Below, one piece after another: positions 8,350 through 15,511 of a DNA stretch of 31,976 nucleotides. The notes under the pieces are model-generated. The model was not told the DNA's origin and ran no database searches. It saw only the letters and a program-made list of their open reading frames with translations. The position numbers were made by a program, and so were the translations under genes. The stretch's first letter is position 1. Each line of letters starts with the position of its first letter. Source of the stretch: Armatimonadota bacterium (GTDB lineage Bacteria > Armatimonadota > HRBIN16). The stretch is taken from assembly GCA_028275265.1 (NCBI GenBank), contig JAPWUZ010000002.1, positions 1 through 31,976 on the forward strand. The letters are read 5' to 3'.

Positions 8350-9462
8350 TTATCGCACGACTTCGAACCGTTCCAGAAGACTGTTATCCTCCGTACGACG
8401 ACATTCCACCGTCAGCGTGTTGTTGGTGACGGTGATGCGCAGATACTCGTAGCACTTGTCGCGTTTGGCGGTGAAGGCGGGCTGTTCGGGTGTCTGGTCA
8501 TACAGCGACTTGCCACCGCCGCCGCTGGTGACGTAAATCACGCCCTGCCCTCGCCGGTATCGGTTCGGATGGCGCACCACAACCTTGCCGCCCAGCAGAG
8601 GGTAGGTGCGCTCGTAGTTGTGGTGGTGCCCGAGCAACACCAGGTCGGGACGGTATTTGTCGAACAGCGGTTGCAGCACCTCGATGCGCTCCGTGTCGTT
8701 CAGTCGCCGTACGGTGGAGCTGTATAGCGGGTGATGCATCGACACGATAACCCAGCGCACCGTCGGGTCGCGTCGGGCTTCGCTGAGCTCCCTCTCGAAC
8801 CAGCGCAGCTGCTCCGCATCACGGAAGTCCTGCGAATTGAACATGATGAAGCGGGTGTTGCCGTAGTCAAAGCGGTAGTACAGCTCCTTTTCAGGAAGAG
8901 CAAAACGCGCCAGATAGGTCGCGAAGCGGATGTTACGCTCGTCTTCGTGGTTGCCGGGGCACACCATGACGGGAACCTCCGACGCCAGCGGTTCCAGCAG
9001 TTCGAACCAGTCATCCCAGATAGGCTGGTTGCCGTTGGCGTAGGAGAGGTCGCCCATGATGATGTGAAACGCGGGCTTTTCTCCTGCGAGCACACGCCGC
9101 ACGTTCTGCTCTGCGACGGGGGTCACGCCGTGGTCGGCAAAAGCGGTGAACACGAAGCGGGCAGGGGGCGTTGCCGGAGCCGTTCGGAAGGTGTGCACCT
9201 CACTCCAGCCCTTCCCGGCATCGCCCACGCGGTAAGAGTAGGTGGTGCCCGGTTTCAAATTGCGCAGGGTGACCTGATAGAGAGGACCCGTTTCCTGTGC
9301 GTAGCGTATTCGCCGCGCAATGGCGGTTTGTGACAACGTGCCCCCTTCCCCGTACTGCACCATCGGCTGCGATAGCGGCTCCCGGCTCTGCCAGGTGATG
9401 TTCATTGTCGTTTTCGGGTCGTCGCTCCACGAAAGATGCACCTGCGAGATAATCTTTTGCAT
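8350..9462 (-). CDS. Purple-acid-phosphatase-like metallophosphoesterase with fibronectin-like N-domain
   Basis: The start was placed at ATG 9462, which has AGGGAGGTGA eight bases upstream. Longer readings to 9639 lack a ribosome site and add unlikely residues. The 370-residue protein has an N-terminal fibronectin-like domain (about 1-95, with LKPGTTYSYRVGD) as in purple acid phosphatases. A complete dinuclear metal set follows: FADHG (D110), GDLSYAN (D138, Y141), PGNHE (N171, H172), SMHHPLYSS and GHHHNYERTYPL. The Tyr in GDLSYA is the residue that ligates iron and gives the family its colour. Relatives hydrolyse phosphomonoesters and are usually exported, yet no signal peptide is visible here. 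It is first in a two-gene unit with the PHP hydrolase and is divergent from the Tat-oxidoreductase at 9615. Confidence 0.9.
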   Translation of the reverse strand: MQKIISQVHLSWSDDPKTTMNITWQSREPLSQPMVQYGEGGTLSQTAIARRIRYAQETGPLYQVTLRNLKPGTTYSYRVGDAGKGWSEVHTFRTAPATPPARFVFTAFADHGVTPVAEQNVRRVLAGEKPAFHIIMGDLSYANGNQPIWDDWFELLEPLASEVPVMVCPGNHEDERNIRFATYLARFALPEKELYYRFDYGNTRFIMFNSQDFRDAEQLRWFERELSEARRDPTVRWVIVSMHHPLYSSTVRRLNDTERIEVLQPLFDKYRPDLVLLGHHHNYERTYPLLGGKVVVRHPNRYRRGQGVIYVTSGGGGKSLYDQTPEQPAFTAKRDKCYEYLRITVTNNTLTVECRRTEDNSLLERFEVVR

Positions 9463-9614
9463 GTGCGGTTTCACCTCCCTATACGTCGTTCGGCATGACT
9501 GCCAGTGGCTCCTTGCAGCCAAACCATTTTCCGCCGAAGGAATATCGCCTGTGAAGAGGAAAAGTAGATAGCGGGCACGTGTACGGGGACAGTTTCTCAC
9601 TGGAGGTGAACACC

Positions 9615-10886
9615 TTGCAAAGCAAACGTCATCTCTCACGACGACAGTTCCTGAAGAGCGCAGGGGCTACCGTCATCACAGCCAGCGCGCTGGGCTGGAA
9701 CTACGCCTGGGCGCAGGGTAGCGACCGAATCAGGGTGGGACTTATCGGTTGCGGCGGACGCGGTACGGGCGCCGCGCGTGACGCCGCCAGTGCTGCCGAA
9801 GGCGTAGAAATCTGGGCGCTGGGCGACCTCTTTCAGGACAGGCTGGACAATTGTCGCAAGTCGCTGGCGAACCTGGGCGATAAAATGAAGGTGACCGACA
9901 GCCGATGCTTCGTGGGCTTTGATGCCTACAAGCGCGTGATAGACAGCGGCGTGGACTATGTGTTGCTCGCCACTCCGCCCGGTTTTCGCCCAATCCACTT
10001 TCAGGCGGCGGTGGAAGCAGGCAAGCATGTCTTCATGGAGAAACCCGTCGCTGTTTGCCCGGAAGGGGTGCGCATGGTTATTGAAACCGCCAGGCGGGCG
10101 GAGCAGAAGAAACTGGGAGTGGTCGCCGGTACCCAGTACCGCCACCATCCGGGATATATCGAGACCATCAAACGCATCCACGGCGGTTCCATCGGCAAGG
10201 TGGTGGCAGCGTATGCCTACTACCTGACCGGCGCGCTGGGGAAGTGGGACCGCCAGCCCGGCATGAGCGACATCGAGTGGCAAATCCGCAATTGGTTGTA
10301 TTTCACCTGGCTTTCAGGCGACCATATCGTGGAACAGTTCGTCCACAACATCGATGTGATGAACTGGGTGATGGGCTCGCCGCCGGAGCGATGCATCGGC
10401 ATGGGCGGGCGGCAGGTGCGCACCGACCCGGCATACGGTCACATCTACGACCATTTTGCCATCGAGTACGTGTATCCCAATGGCGCGCGGGTCACCGCCA
10501 TGTGCCGGCAAATGGACGGTTGCCTGAACCGCGTGACCAATCAGGTCATCGGCACGGAGGGGCAGGCGAAGCTGGAGGGCTTCGATACCTTCTGGGTGCG
10601 TGGCACGGAGAACTGGCGCTGGGAAGGGCGGGTGAACCCCTATGTACAGGAACATGCCGACCTGATAGCCAGCGTGCGCGCCGGTAAGCCCATTAACGAA
10701 GGTGTGCAGGTGGCGGAAAGCACGCTGACCGCCATCATGGGACGGATGGCAGCATACACCGGGCAGGAGGTCACGTGGGAGTTCGCGCTGAAAGAGTCGA
10801 AGCTGAACCTGGTGCGCAACGTGACTGCCTTCGGTGAGATGCCGGTAGATGAGGTGGCAATGCCGGGCAAAACGCCGCTGGTGTGA
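9615..10886 (+). CDS. Tat-exported Gfo/Idh/MocA oxidoreductase, first tandem copy
   Basis: I chose TTG 9615, since GGAGGTGA sits at ideal spacing; the in-frame GTG at 9579 has no ribosome site. The 423-residue protein opens with a Tat motif (SRRQFLK, residues 8-14) and a hydrophobic stretch ending NYAWA, so it is probably exported folded with its bound cofactor. The Rossmann motif GLIGCGGRG is at 42-50 and the signature EKP at 142-144. The C-terminal domain includes NIDVMNWV and MGGRQVRTDPAYGHIYDHF. Such Tat-bearing members are related to glucose-fructose oxidoreductase, where tightly bound NADP allows periplasmic catalysis. The substrate is unknown. It is closely similar to the next gene along its whole length. 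Confidence 0.9.
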   Translation: MQSKRHLSRRQFLKSAGATVITASALGWNYAWAQGSDRIRVGLIGCGGRGTGAARDAASAAEGVEIWALGDLFQDRLDNCRKSLANLGDKMKVTDSRCFVGFDAYKRVIDSGVDYVLLATPPGFRPIHFQAAVEAGKHVFMEKPVAVCPEGVRMVIETARRAEQKKLGVVAGTQYRHHPGYIETIKRIHGGSIGKVVAAYAYYLTGALGKWDRQPGMSDIEWQIRNWLYFTWLSGDHIVEQFVHNIDVMNWVMGSPPERCIGMGGRQVRTDPAYGHIYDHFAIEYVYPNGARVTAMCRQMDGCLNRVTNQVIGTEGQAKLEGFDTFWVRGTENWRWEGRVNPYVQEHADLIASVRAGKPINEGVQVAESTLTAIMGRMAAYTGQEVTWEFALKESKLNLVRNVTAFGEMPVDEVAMPGKTPLV

Positions 10887-10944
10887 GGAGGCTTTGACCA
10901 CCTGTGCCCGCTTGTGCCACCCTGTGCGCTGGCGAATGGGTATG

Positions 10945-11008
10945 GAGATTCTTCGCGTTGCTCAGAATGACATTTCGCTGTCATGCTGAGCGATAGCGAA
11001 GCATTTCG
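10945..11008. repeat. Pair of inverted copies of a CATTCTGAGC-type intergenic repeat
   Basis: 10945-10972 reads GAGATTCTTCGCGTTGCTCA and then GAATGACA. 10979-11008 is an imperfect reverse complement starting TGTCATGCTGAGCGATAGCG. Together they form a long stem with a six-base spacer. The motif belongs to the family of short intergenic repeats that yields spurious peptides such as CHSEQREES when translated. It fills most of the 178-base gap between the two Tat-oxidoreductases. The part from 10887 to 10944 has no gene and no clear signal. Confidence 0.7.
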
Positions 11009-11064
11009 TTGCCTTGCACAGACAAAGCGTTCGAACAGATTTGACCCTTAAGGAGGCGATGATG

Positions 11065-12330
11065 ATGAAACGCAGAAACGTGACACGCAGGGACTTCCTG
11101 AAAACCTCGCTGGGCGCGGGTACGGTGGCGCTGGCTTCGGGTGTGCTGGGCTGGAACTACGCCTGGGCGCAGGGCAGTGACCGTATCCGCGTGGGGCTTA
11201 TCGGTTGCGGTGGACGCGGCACCGGAGCTGCCCGTGATGCCGTCAGCGCCGCGCCGAACGTGGAAATCTGGGCGCTGGGCGACCTGTTCCAGGACCGCGC
11301 GGAAGGCGCGTTCAACAACTTGCAGAACCTCGGCGACCGTTTCAAGGTCACCCGTGAGCGCGTCTTCTGGGGCTTTGACAACTACCTGAAAGTCATCAAC
11401 AGCGGCGTGGATATGGTCATTTTAGCCACTCCGCCCGGCTTTCGTCCCATCCATTTCAAAGCGGCGGTGGAGGCGGGCAAGCATGTCTTTATGGAGAAAC
11501 CCGTCGCCGTCTGCCCCACCGGTGTGCGCATGGTGCTGGAAGCCGCCAATCTGGCAAAGCAAAAGGGGCTGGGCGTGGTGGCAGGCACACAGCGCAGGCA
11601 CCAGAAAGGCTACATCGAGACCATCAAGCGCATCCACGACGGCGCGATTGGCAAAATCCTCGCGGCGCAGTGCTACTGGAACCAGGGCGGTTTGTGGAAG
11701 TGGGACCGCCAGCCCGGCATGAGCGACATCGAGTGGCAAATCCGCAACTGGTTGTACTTCACCTGGCTGTCCGGTGACCACATCGTAGAGCAGCACATCC
11801 ACAACCTGGACGTCATCAACTGGGTGCTGCAGGCGTATCCGGTGAAGTGCGTCGGCATGGGTGGACGGCAGGTACGTACCGACCCGGTGTACGGTCACAT
11901 CTACGACCACTTCGCCATCGAATACGAATATCCGGGCGGTGTGCGTGTGCTGAGCATGTGCCGGCAGATCGACGGGTGTGCTAACCGCGTGGGCGAGTAC
12001 GTTATCGGCACGGAGGGCGTGTCCGACCCTGCTGGCTGGATTCGCGGCAAGGTTCAGTGGCGCAACGAGGGCGGCAATAACCCCTACGTGCAGGAGCATA
12101 CCGACCTCATCAACAGCATCCGCGAGGGCAAACCGCTGAACGAGGGTGAGCAGGTCGCGCTCAGCACGCTGACCGCCATCATGGGAAGGATGGCGGCATA
12201 CACCGGGCAGGAGGTGACATGGGACTTCGTGCTCAAGGAGTCCAAACTGAATCTGGTGAAGAACCTGACCCAGTTCGGCGATATGCCGGTAGATGAGGTA
12301 GCAATGCCGGGCAAGACGCCGCTGATTTAA
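11065..12330 (+). CDS. Tat-exported Gfo/Idh/MocA oxidoreductase, second tandem copy
   Basis: Three ATG codons in a row (11059, 11062, 11065) follow AAGGAGG at 11050-11056. I took the third, eight bases from the site, but the second is nearly as good. The 421-residue protein has the Tat motif TRRDFLK (7-13), a leader ending NYAWA and the same GLIGCGGRG and EKP motifs as the gene upstream. The two are alike along their whole length, including the same C-terminal MPVDEVAMPGKTPL. They share an exact 52-base DNA stretch (10240-10291 and 11696-11747). This copy lacks a short segment present in the first around position 12025. The pair looks like a tandem duplication with later divergence. Function is as for the first copy: periplasmic oxidoreduction of a sugar-like substrate, identity unknown. 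Confidence 0.9.
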   Translation: MKRRNVTRRDFLKTSLGAGTVALASGVLGWNYAWAQGSDRIRVGLIGCGGRGTGAARDAVSAAPNVEIWALGDLFQDRAEGAFNNLQNLGDRFKVTRERVFWGFDNYLKVINSGVDMVILATPPGFRPIHFKAAVEAGKHVFMEKPVAVCPTGVRMVLEAANLAKQKGLGVVAGTQRRHQKGYIETIKRIHDGAIGKILAAQCYWNQGGLWKWDRQPGMSDIEWQIRNWLYFTWLSGDHIVEQHIHNLDVINWVLQAYPVKCVGMGGRQVRTDPVYGHIYDHFAIEYEYPGGVRVLSMCRQIDGCANRVGEYVIGTEGVSDPAGWIRGKVQWRNEGGNNPYVQEHTDLINSIREGKPLNEGEQVALSTLTAIMGRMAAYTGQEVTWDFVLKESKLNLVKNLTQFGDMPVDEVAMPGKTPLI

Positions 12331-12352
12331 CACGGGGATTCTCTAAGACAGG

Positions 12353-13471
12353 ATGCCGACGCTACCGATATTCTTTTCGCAGGTCGTGGGGCACGAGATG
12401 GCGTTGCGCCTGCTGCGCCGGGCGGTTGTCTCCGGCGACGTGGCGCACGCCTACCTGTTTACGGGGGCGGCAGGGGTGGGCAAACATACGGTTGCTCATA
12501 CCTTTGCCGCCGCGCTCGCCTGCCTGTACCCCACGCCGGAGGGCGAAGCCTGCGGAGAGTGTGATAGCTGCCGTCGTCTCATGCACGGCTCGCATCCTGA
12601 AATCCATACCATTGCCCCCTACTCCGAGCAGACGCTCATCTGGCAGCTGTGGGATGGACACAGCGTGCCGCGGGAAGCAAAAGCGCATCAGGTGGGGGTG
12701 ATCGGGCGCACCATTCACTTTGCCCCCCAGTTCGGCAGACGGAGTGTGTATATTCTCACGCGCGCCGAAACGCTCACCGAAGCCGCTGCCAACAGCCTGC
12801 TGAAGACCATCGAGGAGCCACCACCCTACGCCGTTTTTCTGCTGCTCGCGCCGATGCCAGAGGACGTGATAGAGACCATCCGCTCCCGCTGCCAGTGGGT
12901 ACCGCTGTATCCTGTGGATAACCATACCATCGGCGAGTGGCTAATCACCCGACACGGGGTCGAGCCATTGCTGGCGCAGCGGTGTGCGTTGCTGGCTCAG
13001 GGCTGTCCCGGCAGGGCGTGGTCGTTTGCCACACAGCCGCAGGCGTTGAAGTTGTGGGATGCACTGGCGGACCTGGCGTACGCGGTATCGGAGGCACGCC
13101 ATACCGCGCCTGCATTGCAGCTGGCGGAACAGTTACGCTCGCTCGCGACGGTAGACATTGCCGAGGAGGGCGACCCTGCTGGGCCCCCCCCCAGCAAGGG
13201 TAAGGGCACCACACGCGGAGCCATGTTGCTGGCGATGGACGCGCTGTGTGCCTGGTTTCGCGATGCGCTGTGGATAGCATGCGGGGGAGACTCTCGCGGC
13301 ATTGTTTATCAGGGCGACGAACAGCGTCTGAGCCGCGCCTCCAGCAATATGGGGGTGGAGAGGCTGATGCGCGCGCTGGACACCATACTGGACGTGCGCC
13401 GGGCGGTGGAAGGCAACGCCAATGTGCAGCTTGCCACCGAAGTGCTGATGATGCGCCTTCTGTCCTCCTAG
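12353..13471 (+). CDS. holB: DNA polymerase III subunit delta prime
   Basis: The 372-residue protein is a clamp-loader AAA+ subunit that helps place the sliding clamp on DNA. Visible features are FSQVVGHEMALRLL at the N-terminus, a P-loop GAAGVGKHT near residue 37-45, a zinc module CGECDSC near 66-72, NSLLKTIEEPP, and the arginine-finger region RSRCQW near 180. The family's usual length is about 330 residues; the excess lies in a low-complexity insertion EEGDPAGPPPSKGKG encoded by a GC palindrome with nine consecutive Cs (13184-13192). The ribosome site is weak (no clear GGAGG before ATG 12353). It starts 22 bases after the oxidoreductase gene but is functionally unrelated to it, and it leads into mnmA. 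Confidence 0.93.
   Translation: MPTLPIFFSQVVGHEMALRLLRRAVVSGDVAHAYLFTGAAGVGKHTVAHTFAAALACLYPTPEGEACGECDSCRRLMHGSHPEIHTIAPYSEQTLIWQLWDGHSVPREAKAHQVGVIGRTIHFAPQFGRRSVYILTRAETLTEAAANSLLKTIEEPPPYAVFLLLAPMPEDVIETIRSRCQWVPLYPVDNHTIGEWLITRHGVEPLLAQRCALLAQGCPGRAWSFATQPQALKLWDALADLAYAVSEARHTAPALQLAEQLRSLATVDIAEEGDPAGPPPSKGKGTTRGAMLLAMDALCAWFRDALWIACGGDSRGIVYQGDEQRLSRASSNMGVERLMRALDTILDVRRAVEGNANVQLATEVLMMRLLSS
13174..13200 (+). repeat. GC-palindrome with nine-C run inside holB
   Basis: CCCTGCTGGG (13174-13183) and CCCAGCAAGGG (13190-13200) can pair with one bulged A around a loop of Cs. The central run is nine consecutive C residues. It is read in frame as GPPPSKG. It may be an inserted palindromic element or a slippage-prone tract. 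Confidence 0.6.
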
Positions 13472-13476
13472 ACGGG

Positions 13477-13482
13477 TATAAT
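13477..13482 (+). promoter_or_regulatory. Possible -10 element for mnmA
   Basis: A perfect TATAAT lies six bases after the holB stop and 19 bases before the mnmA start. There is no convincing -35 hexamer 16-18 bases upstream and no TG extension. A transcript from it would begin almost at the ribosome site. It may be a weak internal promoter or chance. Confidence 0.28.
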
Positions 13483-13501
13483 GCACACGGAGGAGAGACA
13501 G

Positions 13502-14602
13502 ATGGCAGACAGGCCTCTGGTCGCCGTGGCGATGAGCGGCGGCGTAGACAGTTCGGTGGCAGCGGCGCTGCTGGTGAAGCAGGGCTATGAGGTGGTGGGT
13601 ATTACCCTGCAAATCTGGCAGGAGAGTCAGACCGACCCACGCCACAGCGGTTGCTGTTCGCTGGGGGCGGTGGTGGATGCGCGTCGCGTGGCGAAGATAC
13701 TGGGTATCCCGCATTACGTGCTCAACTTCCGCCAGAAGTTCGCGCAAACCGTTATTGCGGACTTTATCGAGGAGTATCAGCGCGGACGCACGCCCAACCC
13801 CTGTGTGCAGTGCAACCGCTATGTGAAGTTCGACGCCTTTCTGCAGAAGGCAGACGAGCTGGGCGCACAGTACATCGCCACCGGGCACTACGCTCGAATC
13901 CAGTACGACGAAAAGAGCGGACGGTGGCTACTGCTGAAGGCGGTCAACCACGAGAAGGACCAGTCCTACGTGTTGTTTCCGATGACGCAGGCGCAGCTGG
14001 CGCGCACGCTGTTTCCACTGGGGGAGCTACCCAGCAAGACCGAGACGCGTGCGCTGGCACGCGAGCTGGGGCTGCCCGTTGCCGACAAGCCCGACAGCCA
14101 GGAGATTTGCTTCGTCGCCGAGGCGGGCGGGTATCGCGCTTTTCTGCAGAGCCGTGTGCCCGAATCGGTGCGCCCGGGCGAGATACGCGACGTGTACGGC
14201 AATGTGCTGGGCAGGCACCCGGGCATCGCCTTTTTCACCATCGGGCAGCGGCGTGGATTGGGGCTTTCGGGGCATCAGGAACCGCTGTATGTGGTGGATA
14301 TCGACGCCCGGAACAACGTGGTGGTCGTGGGTCCCGAGCGGTATCTCTACTGCCGTCGGTTTCTGGTGGAAGATGTCAACTGGATTGCGGTTGACAGGTT
14401 AACGAAGCCACTTGCAGTACAGGCAAGGATACGTTACAATATGCCTGAAGCGCCTGCAACCATCTCCCCAACGGACAGGGCAACGTGCGTGGAGGTGGAG
14501 TTTGAGTCGCCCCAGCGGGCGATTACGCCGGGGCAGGCGGCAGTATTTTACCGCGGCGAGATAGTGGTCGGTGGCGGTACGATTTCGAAGCGACTGGAGT
14601 AG
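13502..14602 (+). CDS. mnmA: tRNA-specific 2-thiouridylase
   Basis: The 366-residue cytoplasmic enzyme adds sulfur to uridine 34 of tRNAs for Lys, Glu and Gln. ATG 13502 has GGAGGAG eight bases upstream; an ATG 21 bases earlier is in frame but poorly placed. The PP-loop VAMSGGVDSSVAAALL (residues 8-23) binds ATP. The catalytic cysteines are C101 in NPCVQCN and C203 in DSQEICFV. GHYARI and the C-terminal beta-barrel (FTIGQRRGLG, YNMPEAPATI) match the family, and the length is normal. It follows holB by 30 bases, and the next gene follows five bases after its stop. Confidence 0.96.
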   Translation: MADRPLVAVAMSGGVDSSVAAALLVKQGYEVVGITLQIWQESQTDPRHSGCCSLGAVVDARRVAKILGIPHYVLNFRQKFAQTVIADFIEEYQRGRTPNPCVQCNRYVKFDAFLQKADELGAQYIATGHYARIQYDEKSGRWLLLKAVNHEKDQSYVLFPMTQAQLARTLFPLGELPSKTETRALARELGLPVADKPDSQEICFVAEAGGYRAFLQSRVPESVRPGEIRDVYGNVLGRHPGIAFFTIGQRRGLGLSGHQEPLYVVDIDARNNVVVVGPERYLYCRRFLVEDVNWIAVDRLTKPLAVQARIRYNMPEAPATISPTDRATCVEVEFESPQRAITPGQAAVFYRGEIVVGGGTISKRLE

Positions 14603-14607
14603 AGACA

Positions 14608-15240
14608 ATGGAAGGGTTGATCCAGCTTGGCGTTGTGGTCTTGATTATATTGGCGATTGTGGTGCTGGCGTTGCTGATACCTGTGGTGATTCGCTTGCGT
14701 CGCACGGTCACCGAAGCAGAACGCACCATTGCGGAGCTTCGTGGTCAGGCGCTGCCTGCGCTTCAGGAACTGCCTCCTGCCATCAACCGGCTGAATCGTG
14801 TTCTGGAAACTACGGATACCATCCTGAACGAAACGCGCACTGCGTTGATGCCTGCGGTGCAAGAAGCAGGCGCCACGCTGAGCGATGAGGTTATCCCTTC
14901 CGCCCGCGAGGCTCTGGTAACCATACGGCATCTGCTGAAGGTGGCGCAGAGCCTCGTTGAGAAGATCGAGCGCATCGAGCGCGTTCTGTCCGTCGTGGAC
15001 GCGGTGACGCGCCCACAGAAGGTGGCGAAGGCGGTGAAATCGGTGGCTGCTTCGCCCCTGTCCCGTCCGGGCGTGTGGATGGAGGCGTTGCGGAAGGGTT
15101 TCGCGGTGCTGAAGGGCGAACAAGCCACCGAAACTCCACCGTCGCCGGATGGGTCAAAAAACACAGAGGAGCCCCCTGCCGGGGAACAATCTGAACAAGA
15201 GAGAGGAGGAGAGAACGATGGCGAACAACTCGGAAGGTGA
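14608..15240 (+). CDS. DUF948-like single-pass membrane protein with coiled coil
   Basis: The 210-residue protein begins five bases after the mnmA stop. Residues 5-29 are one transmembrane segment (VVVLIILAIVVLALLIPVVI). A long amphipathic helix follows with heptad-like spacing of Leu and Ile (residues about 30-130), as in DUF948 proteins, where it resembles methyl-accepting-type coiled coils. The tail from about residue 160 is Glu/Pro/Gly-rich and disordered. The role is unknown; partners in other bacteria are YtxH-type stress proteins, and here a YtxH gene overlaps its end by 23 bases in another frame, implying coupled translation. Confidence 0.75.
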   Translation: MEGLIQLGVVVLIILAIVVLALLIPVVIRLRRTVTEAERTIAELRGQALPALQELPPAINRLNRVLETTDTILNETRTALMPAVQEAGATLSDEVIPSAREALVTIRHLLKVAQSLVEKIERIERVLSVVDAVTRPQKVAKAVKSVAASPLSRPGVWMEALRKGFAVLKGEQATETPPSPDGSKNTEEPPAGEQSEQERGGENDGEQLGR

Positions 15241-15511
15241 GCGCACCGTATTGTTGAGCGTGCTGGCTGGGATCGGGATCGGCGCGATTGTGGGTGCTGT
15301 CGTGGCTTTGTTGCTGGCACCCAAGTCAGGACAGGAGACTCGTGAGGAGCTTGCGAAGTCCATCGAGAAGCTGAAGGAGAGCGTGTCTGAGCTCTCTCAA
15401 CGCATCAAGCCGGCTCTGGAGACGGTAGCGTCCACGATACGCCAGAAGGCTGCTGGCGGGGAGCAAGCCGTCGAGGCGGGAGAGCATGCCCCGGAGCAAG
15501 CGCAAGCCTAG
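15218..15511 (+). CDS. YtxH-domain small membrane protein
   Basis: The start at ATG 15218 is fixed by AGGAGGAG about nine bases upstream, within the end of the DUF948 gene. The 97-residue product has an N-terminal glycine-rich membrane segment (VLAGIGIGAIVGAVVALLLA) followed directly by the YtxH hallmark APKSGQETREEL and a charged helix. YtxH proteins are general-stress or envelope proteins of unknown mechanism. Its last 26 bases overlap the start of the AI-2E-type transporter gene in another frame. Confidence 0.82.
   Translation: MANNSEGERTVLLSVLAGIGIGAIVGAVVALLLAPKSGQETREELAKSIEKLKESVSELSQRIKPALETVASTIRQKAAGGEQAVEAGEHAPEQAQA

Noticed and set aside
6662..8452. 596-codon plus-strand frame opposite the PHP hydrolase
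   Set aside because: Product is His/Arg/Leu-rich without domains; the minus-strand gene carries clear PHP motifs.
10640..10984. Minus-strand frame beginning MTAKCHSEQREESP
   Set aside because: This is the known spurious translation of the intergenic repeat at 10945-11008, and the rest is antisense to the oxidoreductase gene.
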